Below are positions 50,673-59,872 of a stretch of DNA of 64,000 bases, in pieces (position 1 is the first letter of the stretch; each line of letters starts with the position of its first letter). The notes beneath the pieces are model-generated. The model was not told the DNA's origin. It saw nothing but the letters and a program-made list of their open reading frames with translations, and made no database searches. A program made the position numbers and the translations under genes. This DNA is from Euryarchaeota archaeon UBA52 (GTDB taxonomy: Archaea > Thermoplasmatota > Poseidoniia > Poseidoniales > Thalassarchaeaceae), in NCBI GenBank assembly GCA_002505455.1, contig DAVB01000060.1:23269-87268 (forward strand), in the 5' to 3' direction.

Positions 50673-52379
50673 ATGGTCAAGGGCATTGATGCCGGCTTCA
50701 ACCTCAAATCCTTGATTTTCAAGCCGTTGGATGTTTCCGAGAAACTTGACAGAAGCCTCGGGCTTTACGGCCTGATTGCAATATCCCTCTCTGCGACCCT
50801 CGGGAGCACTTTGTTCGTAATTCCAGCCCTTGGTGCCGACATTCTAGCTGAATCTGGGGGAACCGGAGCCGGACTTTGGCTTGCATTCATAGTTGCAGGA
50901 TTTATCGTCTTGCCGAGCGCTCTCTCAAAGGCAGAACTCGGAACTGCAATGCCTTCCTCAGGCGGCTCATACGTATACATCCGTCAGACTTACGGTGCAT
51001 GGATGGGCATGATTTCTGGATTGGGACTATGGGCTTCATTCGGATTGAAATCCGCTTTCGCACTGATAGGCTTCAGCGCATACATCTATGCTGTTCAAGG
51101 CTCCCTCGGATTCGAATTTACTGAGAACATTTCGAAGATGATCGCGATATTTTTGCTTTCGATCATAGTTTTCATCAATATTATGGGAGTCAAGAGCATC
51201 AAAAAGATACAATTCCCAATTGTTTCGATTTCTGTACTTTTCACCTTGCTCTTAGTGGTTCTCGCTGCTATGGACCCATCGTTCGAGTGGAGCAAACCGG
51301 TTCAGAGCGATGCATTCTCAGATGATGGCTTGTTCTCTCGGAATGGAGTCATAGGACTCGGAAGTGCCTCTGCATTCGTATTCCTCTCTTTTGCCGGAGT
51401 GACCAAAATCGCAGCGGTCGCAGGAGAGATCAAATCTCCCTCTGAAAATCTGCCCAAGAGTATGCTGTGGACTCTTGTCATAGCCACTCTGGTGTATGTT
51501 GTGATCTCCTTTTTCTTGTTCGGGTTACTGGACCCAAGTCAGTTAGGAATAGGCTCTGATAAGCCAGATAAGGCCCCCATCCATACTCTCGCAGTTGAGG
51601 TTGGCGGCTCTTCTCTAGGTGTGGTAGCAGCCGCGGTGGCAATTATCTCCATGGCGGGAATGGCGTTGTCAGGCGTCCTAGGCTCCTCGAGATTCATTTT
51701 TGCAATGTCGAGAGACAATCTGCTGCCTCGATGGTTTGAAGATTTGAACTCCCGATATGAGACGCCCCACTATGCAATCATAGTCACTGGAGCAGCCATG
51801 GCAATCGCCATATTGACGATTCCTGTAGGTGATGTGGCAAAGCTTGCTTCAGGATTCAAAATTATGATTTTCATGTTCATAAATTCCACAGTCATCGTCC
51901 TGCGGAGGCTCCCTGATGGCGAGACTTGGTACACTCCATCGTTCAAGAGCCCGATGTATCCCGCAATGCAAATATTCGGGATAGTCTCGGGTTTCGTCTT
52001 GCTTGTTCTGATGGGAACCAGCGCCCTTATCGGGGCCGCTGCCGCAGTCGGTATCGGCTCAGGAATATACTTTTCATACTCCAGGGGGAAAGTCGAAAAG
52101 AATGTCACGCCATGGAGGATAATCAGATCAAGAATATTCAATCAAGAGCAGTACGAGATCGAAAAATGGTGGCTAGTATTCAACGCCTGTGCGAATTCCA
52201 AATATCCCGATCACCTGACTCTCAAAGAATTCACCAAGGCCTTGAATGTGTTACAGCCCTCAATTGAGCCATTCCATGCAAGAGCATTATTCCATGAGAT
52301 AGATGCAGATGGAGATGGCATGATAGACATCGAGGAGTTCGTAGGATCAATGTCGGACGGAAAGTTCGAATCAGAATAA
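50673..52379 (+). CDS. APC-family amino-acid permease with C-terminal EF-hand pair
   Basis: 568 residues. The first 450 are an APC transporter with twelve predicted helices: LYGLIAISLSATLGSTLFVIPA, FLSFAGVTKIAAVAGEIKSPSENLPKSM, FAMSRDNLLP. The hydrophilic C-terminus has a canonical EF-hand loop DADGDGMIDIEE (52302-52337) flanked by helices. A degenerate first loop (NSKYPDHLTLKEF) suggests an EF-hand pair. Calcium would therefore regulate uptake. A TTG four codons upstream is the alternative start. The end overlaps the convergent gene by nine bases. Confidence 0.85.
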   Translation: MVKGIDAGFNLKSLIFKPLDVSEKLDRSLGLYGLIAISLSATLGSTLFVIPALGADILAESGGTGAGLWLAFIVAGFIVLPSALSKAELGTAMPSSGGSYVYIRQTYGAWMGMISGLGLWASFGLKSAFALIGFSAYIYAVQGSLGFEFTENISKMIAIFLLSIIVFINIMGVKSIKKIQFPIVSISVLFTLLLVVLAAMDPSFEWSKPVQSDAFSDDGLFSRNGVIGLGSASAFVFLSFAGVTKIAAVAGEIKSPSENLPKSMLWTLVIATLVYVVISFFLFGLLDPSQLGIGSDKPDKAPIHTLAVEVGGSSLGVVAAAVAIISMAGMALSGVLGSSRFIFAMSRDNLLPRWFEDLNSRYETPHYAIIVTGAAMAIAILTIPVGDVAKLASGFKIMIFMFINSTVIVLRRLPDGETWYTPSFKSPMYPAMQIFGIVSGFVLLVLMGTSALIGAAAAVGIGSGIYFSYSRGKVEKNVTPWRIIRSRIFNQEQYEIEKWWLVFNACANSKYPDHLTLKEFTKALNVLQPSIEPFHARALFHEIDADGDGMIDIEEFVGSMSDGKFESE

Positions 52380-53489
52380 GTCATCATCATCGATTGGATC
52401 GTCATCGAAAGACATCATCTTCCCGCTCTTCTTGGGTTTGGAAGCAGGTTTCTCCTCCTCCTTCTGAGCAACAGCATTCCCTGCATCCGCTTTGCTAATT
52501 GATGGCTGACTTTCTTCCCTGGGGCGTAAGTCCTCCGGGGCCATTCCCGCTTGTGCTGCGATCTTCATCCGACGCTCATCCCGGGCCTTAATTTCCAGCA
52601 ATCTTTCACGTGCCTTGTCGTGATGCTGCTGCATGAACATGGCATCGTGCTCAAGCAATGGGGAATCAGAAATTATTGTGAGATCCATCCAGTCTCCGTC
52701 TTCAGCTAAGAACTCAGCGAAAGGCTCGAACTTCAAGTCGGACTTCTTGATTTGAGTGTAATGTAGAGCGTTACCCATACGATGCTCGACTCCTGCGAAG
52801 TGGCAGTAGAACTTGCTGCCGCCGAGCCCAGTCCTCACCTTTTCAAAGAGCTCGGCGTAATCCTCGCTAGTCCTCATGCAACCGTGCCCTCTAGCGTGTA
52901 TGTGCGCCATATTCAGTACTGGAACGGTTCCCGGTACGTGATTTACAACTTCTATTACCTCGTCGACAGTGCCCCACAATTCCTGACGTCCCGAGGTTTC
53001 AATCCCTATCAGGGGCGGGTCCTCGCTGTGGACCCATGGAAAAGCTGCATAGTCTTCTTCCTCTTCAGGACGGCCCCATATTTCGTGAATCCTCTCGACG
53101 ATGCTCGAGAATATCGTAGCAACTTTCTCATTCGCTTCTTTCCCTGGCCCCTCTTCGCCATACGGGCCAACGTGGAAGACAATATGACGGGCATTCACTA
53201 TCTTGGAGACTTGGAGCGCAACTTCGAATTTGGTGAGGGTCCGATTTCTTTCGCGCTTCCCGCCTAGTAATTCAGCATAGTAGGGGCCGTGAAGATTCAT
53301 CTGAAAACCGGTCTTGTACGATAGAATCCCTGCTTGCCAGTATTGATCGAAATGAGCCGGTTGAATCGTTCTGACGGTCTGTATTTCCATCGTTTCAAGC
53401 CCTAGGACGGTTATGTCATCCATGCCTTCAACGATAGTACGACCTTTGCATGATAGGGGTACTCCTGCGGGTCCGAGTCTGAGTGGCAT
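52371..53489 (-). CDS. Endonuclease IV (Nfo)-like TIM-barrel protein with acidic C-terminal tip
   Basis: Xylose-isomerase-like barrel: LRLGPAGVPLSC start, GFQMNLHGPYYAELLGG, ARHIVFHVGPYG, IGIETSGRQELWGTVDEVIEVV, VPVLNMAHIHARGHG and FYCHFAGVEHR. The order of His, Glu and Asp residues is that of AP endonuclease IV, which nicks DNA at abasic sites. A linker rich in Lys, Glu and Pro (EEEKPASKPKKSG) leads to SFDDDPIDDDDLF at the very end, similar to the acidic, Phe-ending tip of bacterial SSB. 372 residues, longer than Nfo (about 280) because of that tail. Confidence 0.75.
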   Translation of the reverse strand: MPLRLGPAGVPLSCKGRTIVEGMDDITVLGLETMEIQTVRTIQPAHFDQYWQAGILSYKTGFQMNLHGPYYAELLGGKRERNRTLTKFEVALQVSKIVNARHIVFHVGPYGEEGPGKEANEKVATIFSSIVERIHEIWGRPEEEEDYAAFPWVHSEDPPLIGIETSGRQELWGTVDEVIEVVNHVPGTVPVLNMAHIHARGHGCMRTSEDYAELFEKVRTGLGGSKFYCHFAGVEHRMGNALHYTQIKKSDLKFEPFAEFLAEDGDWMDLTIISDSPLLEHDAMFMQQHHDKARERLLEIKARDERRMKIAAQAGMAPEDLRPREESQPSISKADAGNAVAQKEEEKPASKPKKSGKMMSFDDDPIDDDDLF

Positions 53490-53566
53490 CCCATCGCCTC
53501 CGGCGGGGCGGAGGGACCTCGACTTCTAAACTGATGGACGAAAAGTTCCGATTTTCCTTTCCTAAA

Positions 53567-54193
53567 CTAGATGCCCGCCGAAGAACGTACTCCTTCCGAA
53601 CTGTATTTGCTCGAGGGCAAACCTGCCAACATACTTGCAGTCATTGATTTCAGGTTCTCAACAGCAGTGGAACCCATCTCTACTCCTAGATTATGGTGGA
53701 TCTCCACCAAACTCGATCCTTCGTCCATAATTGCTACCACTGAAACAAGTCCCCTGAGCCTTAGAAGCCCCCCTATCTCGCTACCATCGACCTCTTCCAT
53801 GGACGCAATCATATCTCGCCCATCGGCAGACATCGAGATGAATCCGATTTGCCTGATCCTCTCCACAATGGCGCCCCAGGCCCTCTCAGCATCCATTATT
53901 GATCCCTCATCTACAACAAGAGCCGTTTTGGCCCCCTCCAGCTCAGCGAATACCATCGCAGCCCCAACCGCCGATGAGATGGAGACCTCCTTTCCGAAGG
54001 ATGACATCTCCAGTATTAGCCAGTGTGTTCCGGAGAGCGTAGACCGCCAGTCGACCACCGTGCGATCAAAATCAGATCTGCCTACATCCATCCAAGTACA
54101 TGAGGCCCCCATGGACTCCAAATCATCGATAACACCCTTTGCAATCCCTCCTTCATGTCCGAGGCTGACGACTTTGATGTGCGAGACCTCCAA
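53567..54193 (-). CDS. Unknown protein downstream of pelota
   Basis: 208 residues, family not recognised. Alternating strand/helix pattern (IKVVSLGHEGGIAKGVIDDLESMGASCTWMD, THWLILEMSSFGKEVSISSAVGAAMVFAEL, AKTALVVDEG) suggests a Rossmann-like or ribokinase-like fold, without clear active-site motifs. It begins one base after the pelota stop, so it is surely co-transcribed. An antisense ORF of similar length exists; the minus strand is chosen because of the operon. Confidence 0.65.
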   Translation of the reverse strand: MEVSHIKVVSLGHEGGIAKGVIDDLESMGASCTWMDVGRSDFDRTVVDWRSTLSGTHWLILEMSSFGKEVSISSAVGAAMVFAELEGAKTALVVDEGSIMDAERAWGAIVERIRQIGFISMSADGRDMIASMEEVDGSEIGGLLRLRGLVSVVAIMDEGSSLVEIHHNLGVEMGSTAVENLKSMTASMLAGLPSSKYSSEGVRSSAGI

Positions 54194-54194
54194 A

Positions 54195-55244
54195 TCAAGC
54201 CCTCCATCTGAGCAGGGCTAATGCGCCTCCAAAACCCATGAGTTGCTTTCCAGCGTCATGGTCCATTGATGCTTGAATAATCGAGCCTCCACCTGTTGTA
54301 ACTGCATCTGAGATAGACTTCCATTTAGCGGCAAGACCCTCCTCTCTGAGGAGTGATGCTTCGATAACCAGGCATTCGACCGCGCCTTGTTCTGCCGAGA
54401 ACTGAATTTCTTTGATGCCATATGCAGCCGCCCCGTCCACCGAGACTCTCCTGAGCGCTTCCTCGATAGCCCGGACCTCGTGAACGATTGCGTATTCGCC
54501 CAAAAGAGAATCTGCGAGACCCTCCGAGATAACCTCGTTGGCCGCTGCCCTACCTCCTATACTCGTGGCCACATTGAGGATTTTCACAATTCCACAGGCT
54601 TCCCGTAGATTCGTCTCAAACCGCTCCCGAGCGAGCCCAGGTCCGCATATCGCTACCGGCATAGATGATCCGAAAACGAGACACGCCTCCTTTGCAACCC
54701 GCGAGTAAAAATCGGATCGTACGGCGGAGGAATCCTTCCCCCTCTTGCCGCCCCCCCTCATTGAGAAGGAAGATACGTCGCGAATACCGTGTTTTGCGAC
54801 CTCGAAAAGAAGAATCTCATCATTCTCAACGACAATCAGCCCCACCCTGGAACGCTGCCCATCGGCAACTGCAGACTCTATCAATTGCAAATCTCTTGAG
54901 TCAATGCCACCTTCCCATGATAGTTCGATCTCATCTCCTGCTTCTATGATGTGCGTGTGATATGATCCGACGTCCATGGGGGCCTCTGAAATCACCCCAT
55001 GGAGCCTAAGATTATCTGTGAATGGCTGGAAACCAGCCTCCTCAACTCTGAGAACTATCCACATCGGCTTCCTTTCCGCCTGCTTCGAGCGCCCTCCCTC
55101 CTGAGTCCCTGTTGTGGAATCCCTTCTATGCGACAGCATGCCAGCGGAGGTCCCTTCACGACAAATTCTGGCCAATGTCCAGAGATCGTCGTCGTCGTCA
55201 ATACGGAGCTTCACCCCGTTATCTGAACGAGAGACTTCGCGCAT
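54195..55244 (-). CDS. pelA: Pelota/Dom34 ribosome rescue factor
   Basis: Archaeal pelota recognises stalled ribosomes and recruits ABCE1. N-terminal Sm-like domain (DDDDLWTLARICREGTSAGMLSHRR), central RF1-like domain without the GGQ loop (RVGLIVVENDEILLFEV), and a C-terminal L7Ae-like domain (YGIKEIQFSAEQGAVECLVIEASLLRE, GGSIIQASMDHDAGKQLMGFGGALALLR). 349 residues. The ATG at 55244 follows an AGGGTG. Sits between formate-THF ligase and an unknown gene with tiny gaps. Confidence 0.92.
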   Translation of the reverse strand: MREVSRSDNGVKLRIDDDDDLWTLARICREGTSAGMLSHRRDSTTGTQEGGRSKQAERKPMWIVLRVEEAGFQPFTDNLRLHGVISEAPMDVGSYHTHIIEAGDEIELSWEGGIDSRDLQLIESAVADGQRSRVGLIVVENDEILLFEVAKHGIRDVSSFSMRGGGKRGKDSSAVRSDFYSRVAKEACLVFGSSMPVAICGPGLARERFETNLREACGIVKILNVATSIGGRAAANEVISEGLADSLLGEYAIVHEVRAIEEALRRVSVDGAAAYGIKEIQFSAEQGAVECLVIEASLLREEGLAAKWKSISDAVTTGGGSIIQASMDHDAGKQLMGFGGALALLRWRA

Positions 55245-55253
55245 GTACACACC

Positions 55254-56969
55254 CTATCCGAAGACGCCGAATAACTCTCCGTTTTCATCGATATCCATGC
55301 CTGCAGCCCCGGGTCTGGTGGGAAGTCCGGGCATTGTCATCATAGAGCCACATACTGCTACGATAAATCCGGCTCCAGCGTTCAGCCTTATCTCTCGTAT
55401 TGGCAATTCAAAATCCGTCGGCGACCCCAGCATGTCAGATTTGTGTGAGAATGAATATTGCGTCTTGGCCATACAAACTGGAAGGCCGCCGAATCCCCAA
55501 GACTCGATCTCGGCCAGAGCAGCTTCTGCCTCATCAGATACAGTAATGGATGATGCACCATAGAGCTCGAGGCCCACTTTTGAGATTCTAGAACGGGCAC
55601 CATCGTCTTCGGTAACAACCGGCTCATACGGCCTTCCGTTTTTCACGTGATTATCAGCAGCTGTTACAACCGCCTCCGCCAAGTCCCTCGCACCGAGCCC
55701 GCCCCTCGCATGCCCCTCGAACAGGACAACACTCTCCGCACCAGAGCGAGATGCAACATCCCTCAGCACGTTCAATTCAGCATCGGTGTCTGTCTCAAAT
55801 CGATTAATCGATACGATAACTGGTAAGCCTGTTCGGGACAGATTGGAAAGATGGCGTGCTAGATTCGACATAGCGCCCGCCTTGACGGCTTCAACGTCTT
55901 CTTCGGCTATCTCTTCTTTGGAAGGACGCCTAGATCCCCTTTTTCCAAAAGCCCCGCCGTGAAGCTTCATCGAACGAACAGTAACATTGAGCACGATACA
56001 ATCCGGTACTACCCCGGATGCTGCTGCCTTTATTTGAAGTGCCTTCTCTGCACCCATGTCCGCTCCGAATCCGGCCTCAGTCACCACATAGTCGCATGTT
56101 GACAATGCAATCGAATCTGCAATCACTGATGAGTTTCCATGAGCAATATTTGCAAAAGGCCCACAGTGAATGAACGCTGGATCGCCTTCAAGAGTTTGAA
56201 CCAGATTGGGAAGGAACGCAGTTCTCAGAAGCAGGGCCATCGCACCCCCAGCCTCCAGATCATCAGCAGTGACAGGGGCACCTTCAGTATCAGCGGCGAC
56301 TATGATCGACCCAAGCCTCATCCGGAGATCAGCATAGTTCTTTGACAATGCGAGTATTGCCATCACTTCACTTGCAGCCGTGATGTCGAATCTATCGGTA
56401 CGTACGGGCCCATTCACTTTGGCGCCCTGCCCTATCGTGATCGACCTCAAGCTGCGATCGTTCATGTCCATCACTCTTGGCCAGAACACGGATTCAGGAT
56501 TGATATTGAGAGCATTGCCCTTGTTCAGGTGATTGTCTAGCATCGCTGACAGGAGATTGTGGGCCATCGAAACAGCATGCAGGTCGCCCGTGAAGTGGAG
56601 GTTTATTTCCTCCATGGGAAGAACCTGCGAGTAACCCCCTCCTGCAGCACCGCCTTTTATGCCGAATACAGGGCCCATTGATGGTTCACGTATGACGCAG
56701 CATGCCCTCTTACCGATCCGATTTAGCCCCTGATTGAGCCCTATTGTTGTTACAGTCTTTCCCTCACCAAATGGCGTGGGATTTACGCTTGTGACCAGAA
56801 TCAACTTCCCGCGTCGCGACTCATCAACATCACGTAGACGATTCCAGGTCACTTTCGCGATCGAAGGCCCATGTAACTGAAGGTCTTCAGATTCGATACC
56901 TATCGACTCTGCTACGTCTGTGACAGGGCGTAATTCGGCCCTGCGGGCAATCTCAAGATCGGATTCCAT
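55254..56969 (-). CDS. fhs: Formate-tetrahydrofolate ligase
   Basis: ATP-dependent synthesis of 10-formyl-THF. Motifs: VTSVNPTPFGEGKTVTTIGLNQGLNRIGK (ATP loop), PSMGPVFGIKGGAAGGGYSQVLPMEEINLHFTGDLHAV, GFGADMGAEK, VSINRFETDTDAEL. About 571 residues, typical. The ATG at 56969 places the conserved LEIARRAELRPV start as usual; the frame runs to 56993. A largely bacterial enzyme, showing that this archaeon uses tetrahydrofolate for one-carbon transfer. Divergent from aroE; pelota follows nine bases after. Confidence 0.93.
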   Translation of the reverse strand: MESDLEIARRAELRPVTDVAESIGIESEDLQLHGPSIAKVTWNRLRDVDESRRGKLILVTSVNPTPFGEGKTVTTIGLNQGLNRIGKRACCVIREPSMGPVFGIKGGAAGGGYSQVLPMEEINLHFTGDLHAVSMAHNLLSAMLDNHLNKGNALNINPESVFWPRVMDMNDRSLRSITIGQGAKVNGPVRTDRFDITAASEVMAILALSKNYADLRMRLGSIIVAADTEGAPVTADDLEAGGAMALLLRTAFLPNLVQTLEGDPAFIHCGPFANIAHGNSSVIADSIALSTCDYVVTEAGFGADMGAEKALQIKAAASGVVPDCIVLNVTVRSMKLHGGAFGKRGSRRPSKEEIAEEDVEAVKAGAMSNLARHLSNLSRTGLPVIVSINRFETDTDAELNVLRDVASRSGAESVVLFEGHARGGLGARDLAEAVVTAADNHVKNGRPYEPVVTEDDGARSRISKVGLELYGASSITVSDEAEAALAEIESWGFGGLPVCMAKTQYSFSHKSDMLGSPTDFELPIREIRLNAGAGFIVAVCGSMMTMPGLPTRPGAAGMDIDENGELFGVFG

Positions 56970-57031
56970 CGCCCAACCGTAGACCATCCTCACTTGAAAC
57001 CTTCATTCGATACGCCTCCTTGGAGCATCTG

Positions 57032-57790
57032 ATGAGGGTACCCGGTGCGTGGGGGGTGGCAGGCTCACCCGTACAGCATTCTGTGACACCAATGCTGTTC
57101 GATGTGATCGGTCGGTCGGTCGGCATACAGTCCCCATCGAGATTGATCATAGAGGTTGACTCGATCGACGAATTGATCAGTCATCTGGCAACTCTCGAGG
57201 GAGATATCTGGATTTCCTGCACAGCCCCGCTCAAATACGCCCTTTCCAAGTGGTATGGCGATAAGGCCCCACTCTCGGAGTCGATCAATCAGATTGCTAG
57301 GATAGAAGGCCGTATGGAGGTAGGAAATACAGATGGTTTGGGTTTTCTGGAGGCATGTGAATCAGAGGGCATCGTGCCGCGGGGCAAGATACTGAAGTTG
57401 AGGGGCGGCGGCGCCACGGCACGCTCCATCGCCTTGGAATGGACGCGCATGGGCGGTCTCATATTCCCAATCAAGGGACGCCGTCAATTGCCTGATGGCC
57501 CGTGGTCCAACATGGTTAATCAGGATGATGAGGCGGATATAGCACTAGATCTGGACGTATCGCCAGGCCAGCGACACGACACGGAGATGGAGGCCAAAAG
57601 AACACTCTCTGTATCCTATGGGTCCGACTGGAGGCCTGATGATTTTGCGATAAAGATGGTCTGCGCCCAGCATCTAGTCGCATGGAGAATCCTTTATGCC
57701 CCGGAGATGGCTGCTAAATTGCCCAGTTTAGAAGACACAATCGGTCTATTGTCTGAAGAAAAACGGAAAATAACCATTCATGAATGGTGA
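57032..57790 (+). CDS. aroE: Shikimate dehydrogenase AroE (divergent)
   Basis: AroE reduces 3-dehydroshikimate with NADPH in aromatic amino-acid synthesis. Visible: AWGVAGSPVQHSVTPMLFDVIG (shikimate-binding SxS-like), ISCTAPLKYAL with the catalytic Lys, GNTDGLGFLEAC with the catalytic Asp, and LKLRGGGATARSIALEW in place of the usual LGAGGAxRA dinucleotide motif. 252 residues. A TTG at 57020 is possible, but the ATG at 57032 has GGAG six bases upstream. The weak cofactor motif suggests a changed NADP site or substrate. Confidence 0.8.
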   Translation: MRVPGAWGVAGSPVQHSVTPMLFDVIGRSVGIQSPSRLIIEVDSIDELISHLATLEGDIWISCTAPLKYALSKWYGDKAPLSESINQIARIEGRMEVGNTDGLGFLEACESEGIVPRGKILKLRGGGATARSIALEWTRMGGLIFPIKGRRQLPDGPWSNMVNQDDEADIALDLDVSPGQRHDTEMEAKRTLSVSYGSDWRPDDFAIKMVCAQHLVAWRILYAPEMAAKLPSLEDTIGLLSEEKRKITIHEW

Positions 57791-57825
57791 CCATCATATG
57801 TCATGGCCCCTTTCAGGGGTTTACC

Positions 57826-59148
57826 ATGAGTGACCCCCTGAAAGAGATGATCGCCGACCTGCCCCTTCCCGGAAGTGAGACAACTTGGCAGTTTGTCTTC
57901 GCATTAGTTCTTACTTTGGCCTTTTATGGAGTTCTAAGACTAATTATCGGCAAATGGAGGGAAGCCGTCCTGAGAACCGAAGAGGCATGGGACGACGCCC
58001 TGCTCAATGCAGCCGAATCTAGAGCATATGGCCTGTATTTCATCGGGGCGCTCAATCTTTCTCTGATCTGGGTGTACGGGAGAGGCAGCGATGTGGACTC
58101 TAATTCAGCCGACTGGTTCATCGGGGCATACATACTGATCGCAACCAGTTTAATCAGCGTGGTGATCAAGCATTTCGCACCTCTGCTACTGGACCGTTTT
58201 ACTCGCAAGTCCTCTGTAACGGTCTCCGGGGGAAACCCTCTACTGATATTCCTTGGACGCGCGATAGTATGGTTCTTCGGCCTCCAACTCGCAATGGAGC
58301 GATTTGGCATAGAACTTCTCGGCGTTCTCGCATCCTTGGCGGTATTCTCCCTCATCATCGGTCTTGCGATTCAGCAGAGCCTAGGAAATATTGTGAACTC
58401 GTTCCTTCTATCGCTGGACAGGCCGTTCGATGTCGGGGATAGGATCGAGGTCGAGGGCCAACTTGGGACCGTGGTCTCCGTGGGAATCCTCTCGACCAAG
58501 ATACTCACCCTCGATGAGCGACTAGTCGTGATCCCGAACAACACTCTGATCTCCTCAAGCATAACCAACTTCGCAAGGGGCGGAGGCGATGGGATGGCGA
58601 GGAGGCTCTATCTCACCCTGGATGTCGGCGTGGACTACGATGAAGACCCAGCCCATGTGAAGGGCGTGCTGCTTGAAGTCCTGCAGAAGACGCCATTCGT
58701 CCTAGACGAGCCCACACCCAGAGTACATCTTTGGGAGCTCGCAGACTCATCAGTTGTATTCAGGCTCTTCGGGTATCTCGGAGATTATGCTGATGAGCAG
58801 ATGGCGAGAGACCACATATTCCAAGAGGTGCACTACAGATTCGGCATCGAGGGCATCTCAATCCCATTCCCGACGAGCATCGAACTTAGGGAGAAGCCAT
58901 CGCCATTCTCCGGCGGCGTCACTGAGAGCAGGGAGCACAGAAAGGCAACTGCGCAGTCAATGGCTCGAATGAAAGCAAGAAAAGAATCCCGTGAGCTACT
59001 ACTGGAACGCGACCGAATGGAGCGTGAGCTGGAGTGGCAGAAGGAGCGGTTGAAGAATCAGGATGGGCTATCTACAACTGAGCTGGAAGATCTCAGAACC
59101 GGAATAAAGGATCTTGAGAAGGCATTGCAGTCTTTCGACACTGAGTGA
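57826..59148 (+). CDS. MscS-family mechanosensitive channel
   Basis: Small-conductance mechanosensitive channel relieving osmotic shock. About five membrane helices, with the pore helix LLGVLASLAVFSLIIGLAIQQSLGNIVNSFLLSLDRPFDVGDRIEVEGQLGTVVSVGI, the MscS signature, and VVIPNNTLISSSITNFARG in the beta domain. A 90-residue Lys/Glu-rich C-terminal coiled coil (RELLLERDRMERELEWQKERL) is extra. 440 residues. The frame opens at 57784 within aroE; the ATG at 57826 (MSDPLKEM) gives a normal start. Confidence 0.88.
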   Translation: MSDPLKEMIADLPLPGSETTWQFVFALVLTLAFYGVLRLIIGKWREAVLRTEEAWDDALLNAAESRAYGLYFIGALNLSLIWVYGRGSDVDSNSADWFIGAYILIATSLISVVIKHFAPLLLDRFTRKSSVTVSGGNPLLIFLGRAIVWFFGLQLAMERFGIELLGVLASLAVFSLIIGLAIQQSLGNIVNSFLLSLDRPFDVGDRIEVEGQLGTVVSVGILSTKILTLDERLVVIPNNTLISSSITNFARGGGDGMARRLYLTLDVGVDYDEDPAHVKGVLLEVLQKTPFVLDEPTPRVHLWELADSSVVFRLFGYLGDYADEQMARDHIFQEVHYRFGIEGISIPFPTSIELREKPSPFSGGVTESREHRKATAQSMARMKARKESRELLLERDRMERELEWQKERLKNQDGLSTTELEDLRTGIKDLEKALQSFDTE

Positions 59149-59197
59149 CCCTTTCATGATAGATGGTGCTATACGATAGCACCTCCCACGTTAGTCC

Positions 59198-59869
59198 GTG
59201 AGCGATTACAACCTCAGGACCATTGGGCTGTCCCTGAAGCAACAGGACTGGGCCAAAACTCCCGGCTATCAACTCACAGAATACTTCCCTAATGGGAGAT
59301 TCATAGGCACAGTCCCCGGCCCCAAGGGATTCACGCACATTCTCGAGATAACAAAGGAACACCCAAGATCCTTAGATGAATTCACGCAACTGGGGCCAGA
59401 GCACCCTATGAGCAGAATCCTATCAATACAGGAAGTCTACTCAGAAAATACACAATCAGCGGTCGTTAAGGGGGTAATGAGCGGCCCCTTTTTCGCCCAA
59501 TTATCAAAAATTCCCAAAGTATGGCCGACAAACCCCTCCAACTGGGATAGAAACAGAGGCATCATCATCACAGTCATGGGGGAGCAGTCCTCTCTGAGGG
59601 AGATGGCAAGAAAAACCAGAGAAGTGATGGCTACGAATAAGATTCTTTTCACCCTGTCATCCCCAAAAACAGAATTTTTCGTTGAGGAGATTCCAGATCG
59701 TAGGAAGGAGACGGTCAAGACAGCAATATCAATGGGCTATTACGAATACCCGAGAAGATGCACTCAACGGGACATAGCGGATAGGCTGGACCTCAAGCAG
59801 GCAACAGTCTCGGAACACTTGCAGAGAGGCGAGATGAGCATCATGACATCATGGTCGGACACGATTTAG
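59198..59869 (+). CDS. HTH_10 (bacterio-opsin activator-type) transcription regulator
   Basis: 223 residues. The C-terminal 45 residues are the archaeal HTH_10 domain: RRKETVKTAISMGYYEYPRRCTQRDIADRLDLKQATVSEHLQRGE. The N-terminal half is a sensor-like alpha/beta region as in haloarchaeal Bat-like regulators (TVPGPKGFTHILEI, GIIITVMGEQSS). Starts with GTG. Convergent with a LysE-family gene, four bases apart; it may control the mechanosensitive channel or exporter. Confidence 0.82.
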   Translation: MSDYNLRTIGLSLKQQDWAKTPGYQLTEYFPNGRFIGTVPGPKGFTHILEITKEHPRSLDEFTQLGPEHPMSRILSIQEVYSENTQSAVVKGVMSGPFFAQLSKIPKVWPTNPSNWDRNRGIIITVMGEQSSLREMARKTREVMATNKILFTLSSPKTEFFVEEIPDRRKETVKTAISMGYYEYPRRCTQRDIADRLDLKQATVSEHLQRGEMSIMTSWSDTI

Positions 59870-59872
59870 GGA

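Noticed and set aside
53571..54221. 217-codon plus-strand ORF antisense to the gene after pelota
   Set aside because: The minus-strand frame starts one base after pelota and fits the operon; the plus frame has Ser/Pro-rich shadow composition and no partner.
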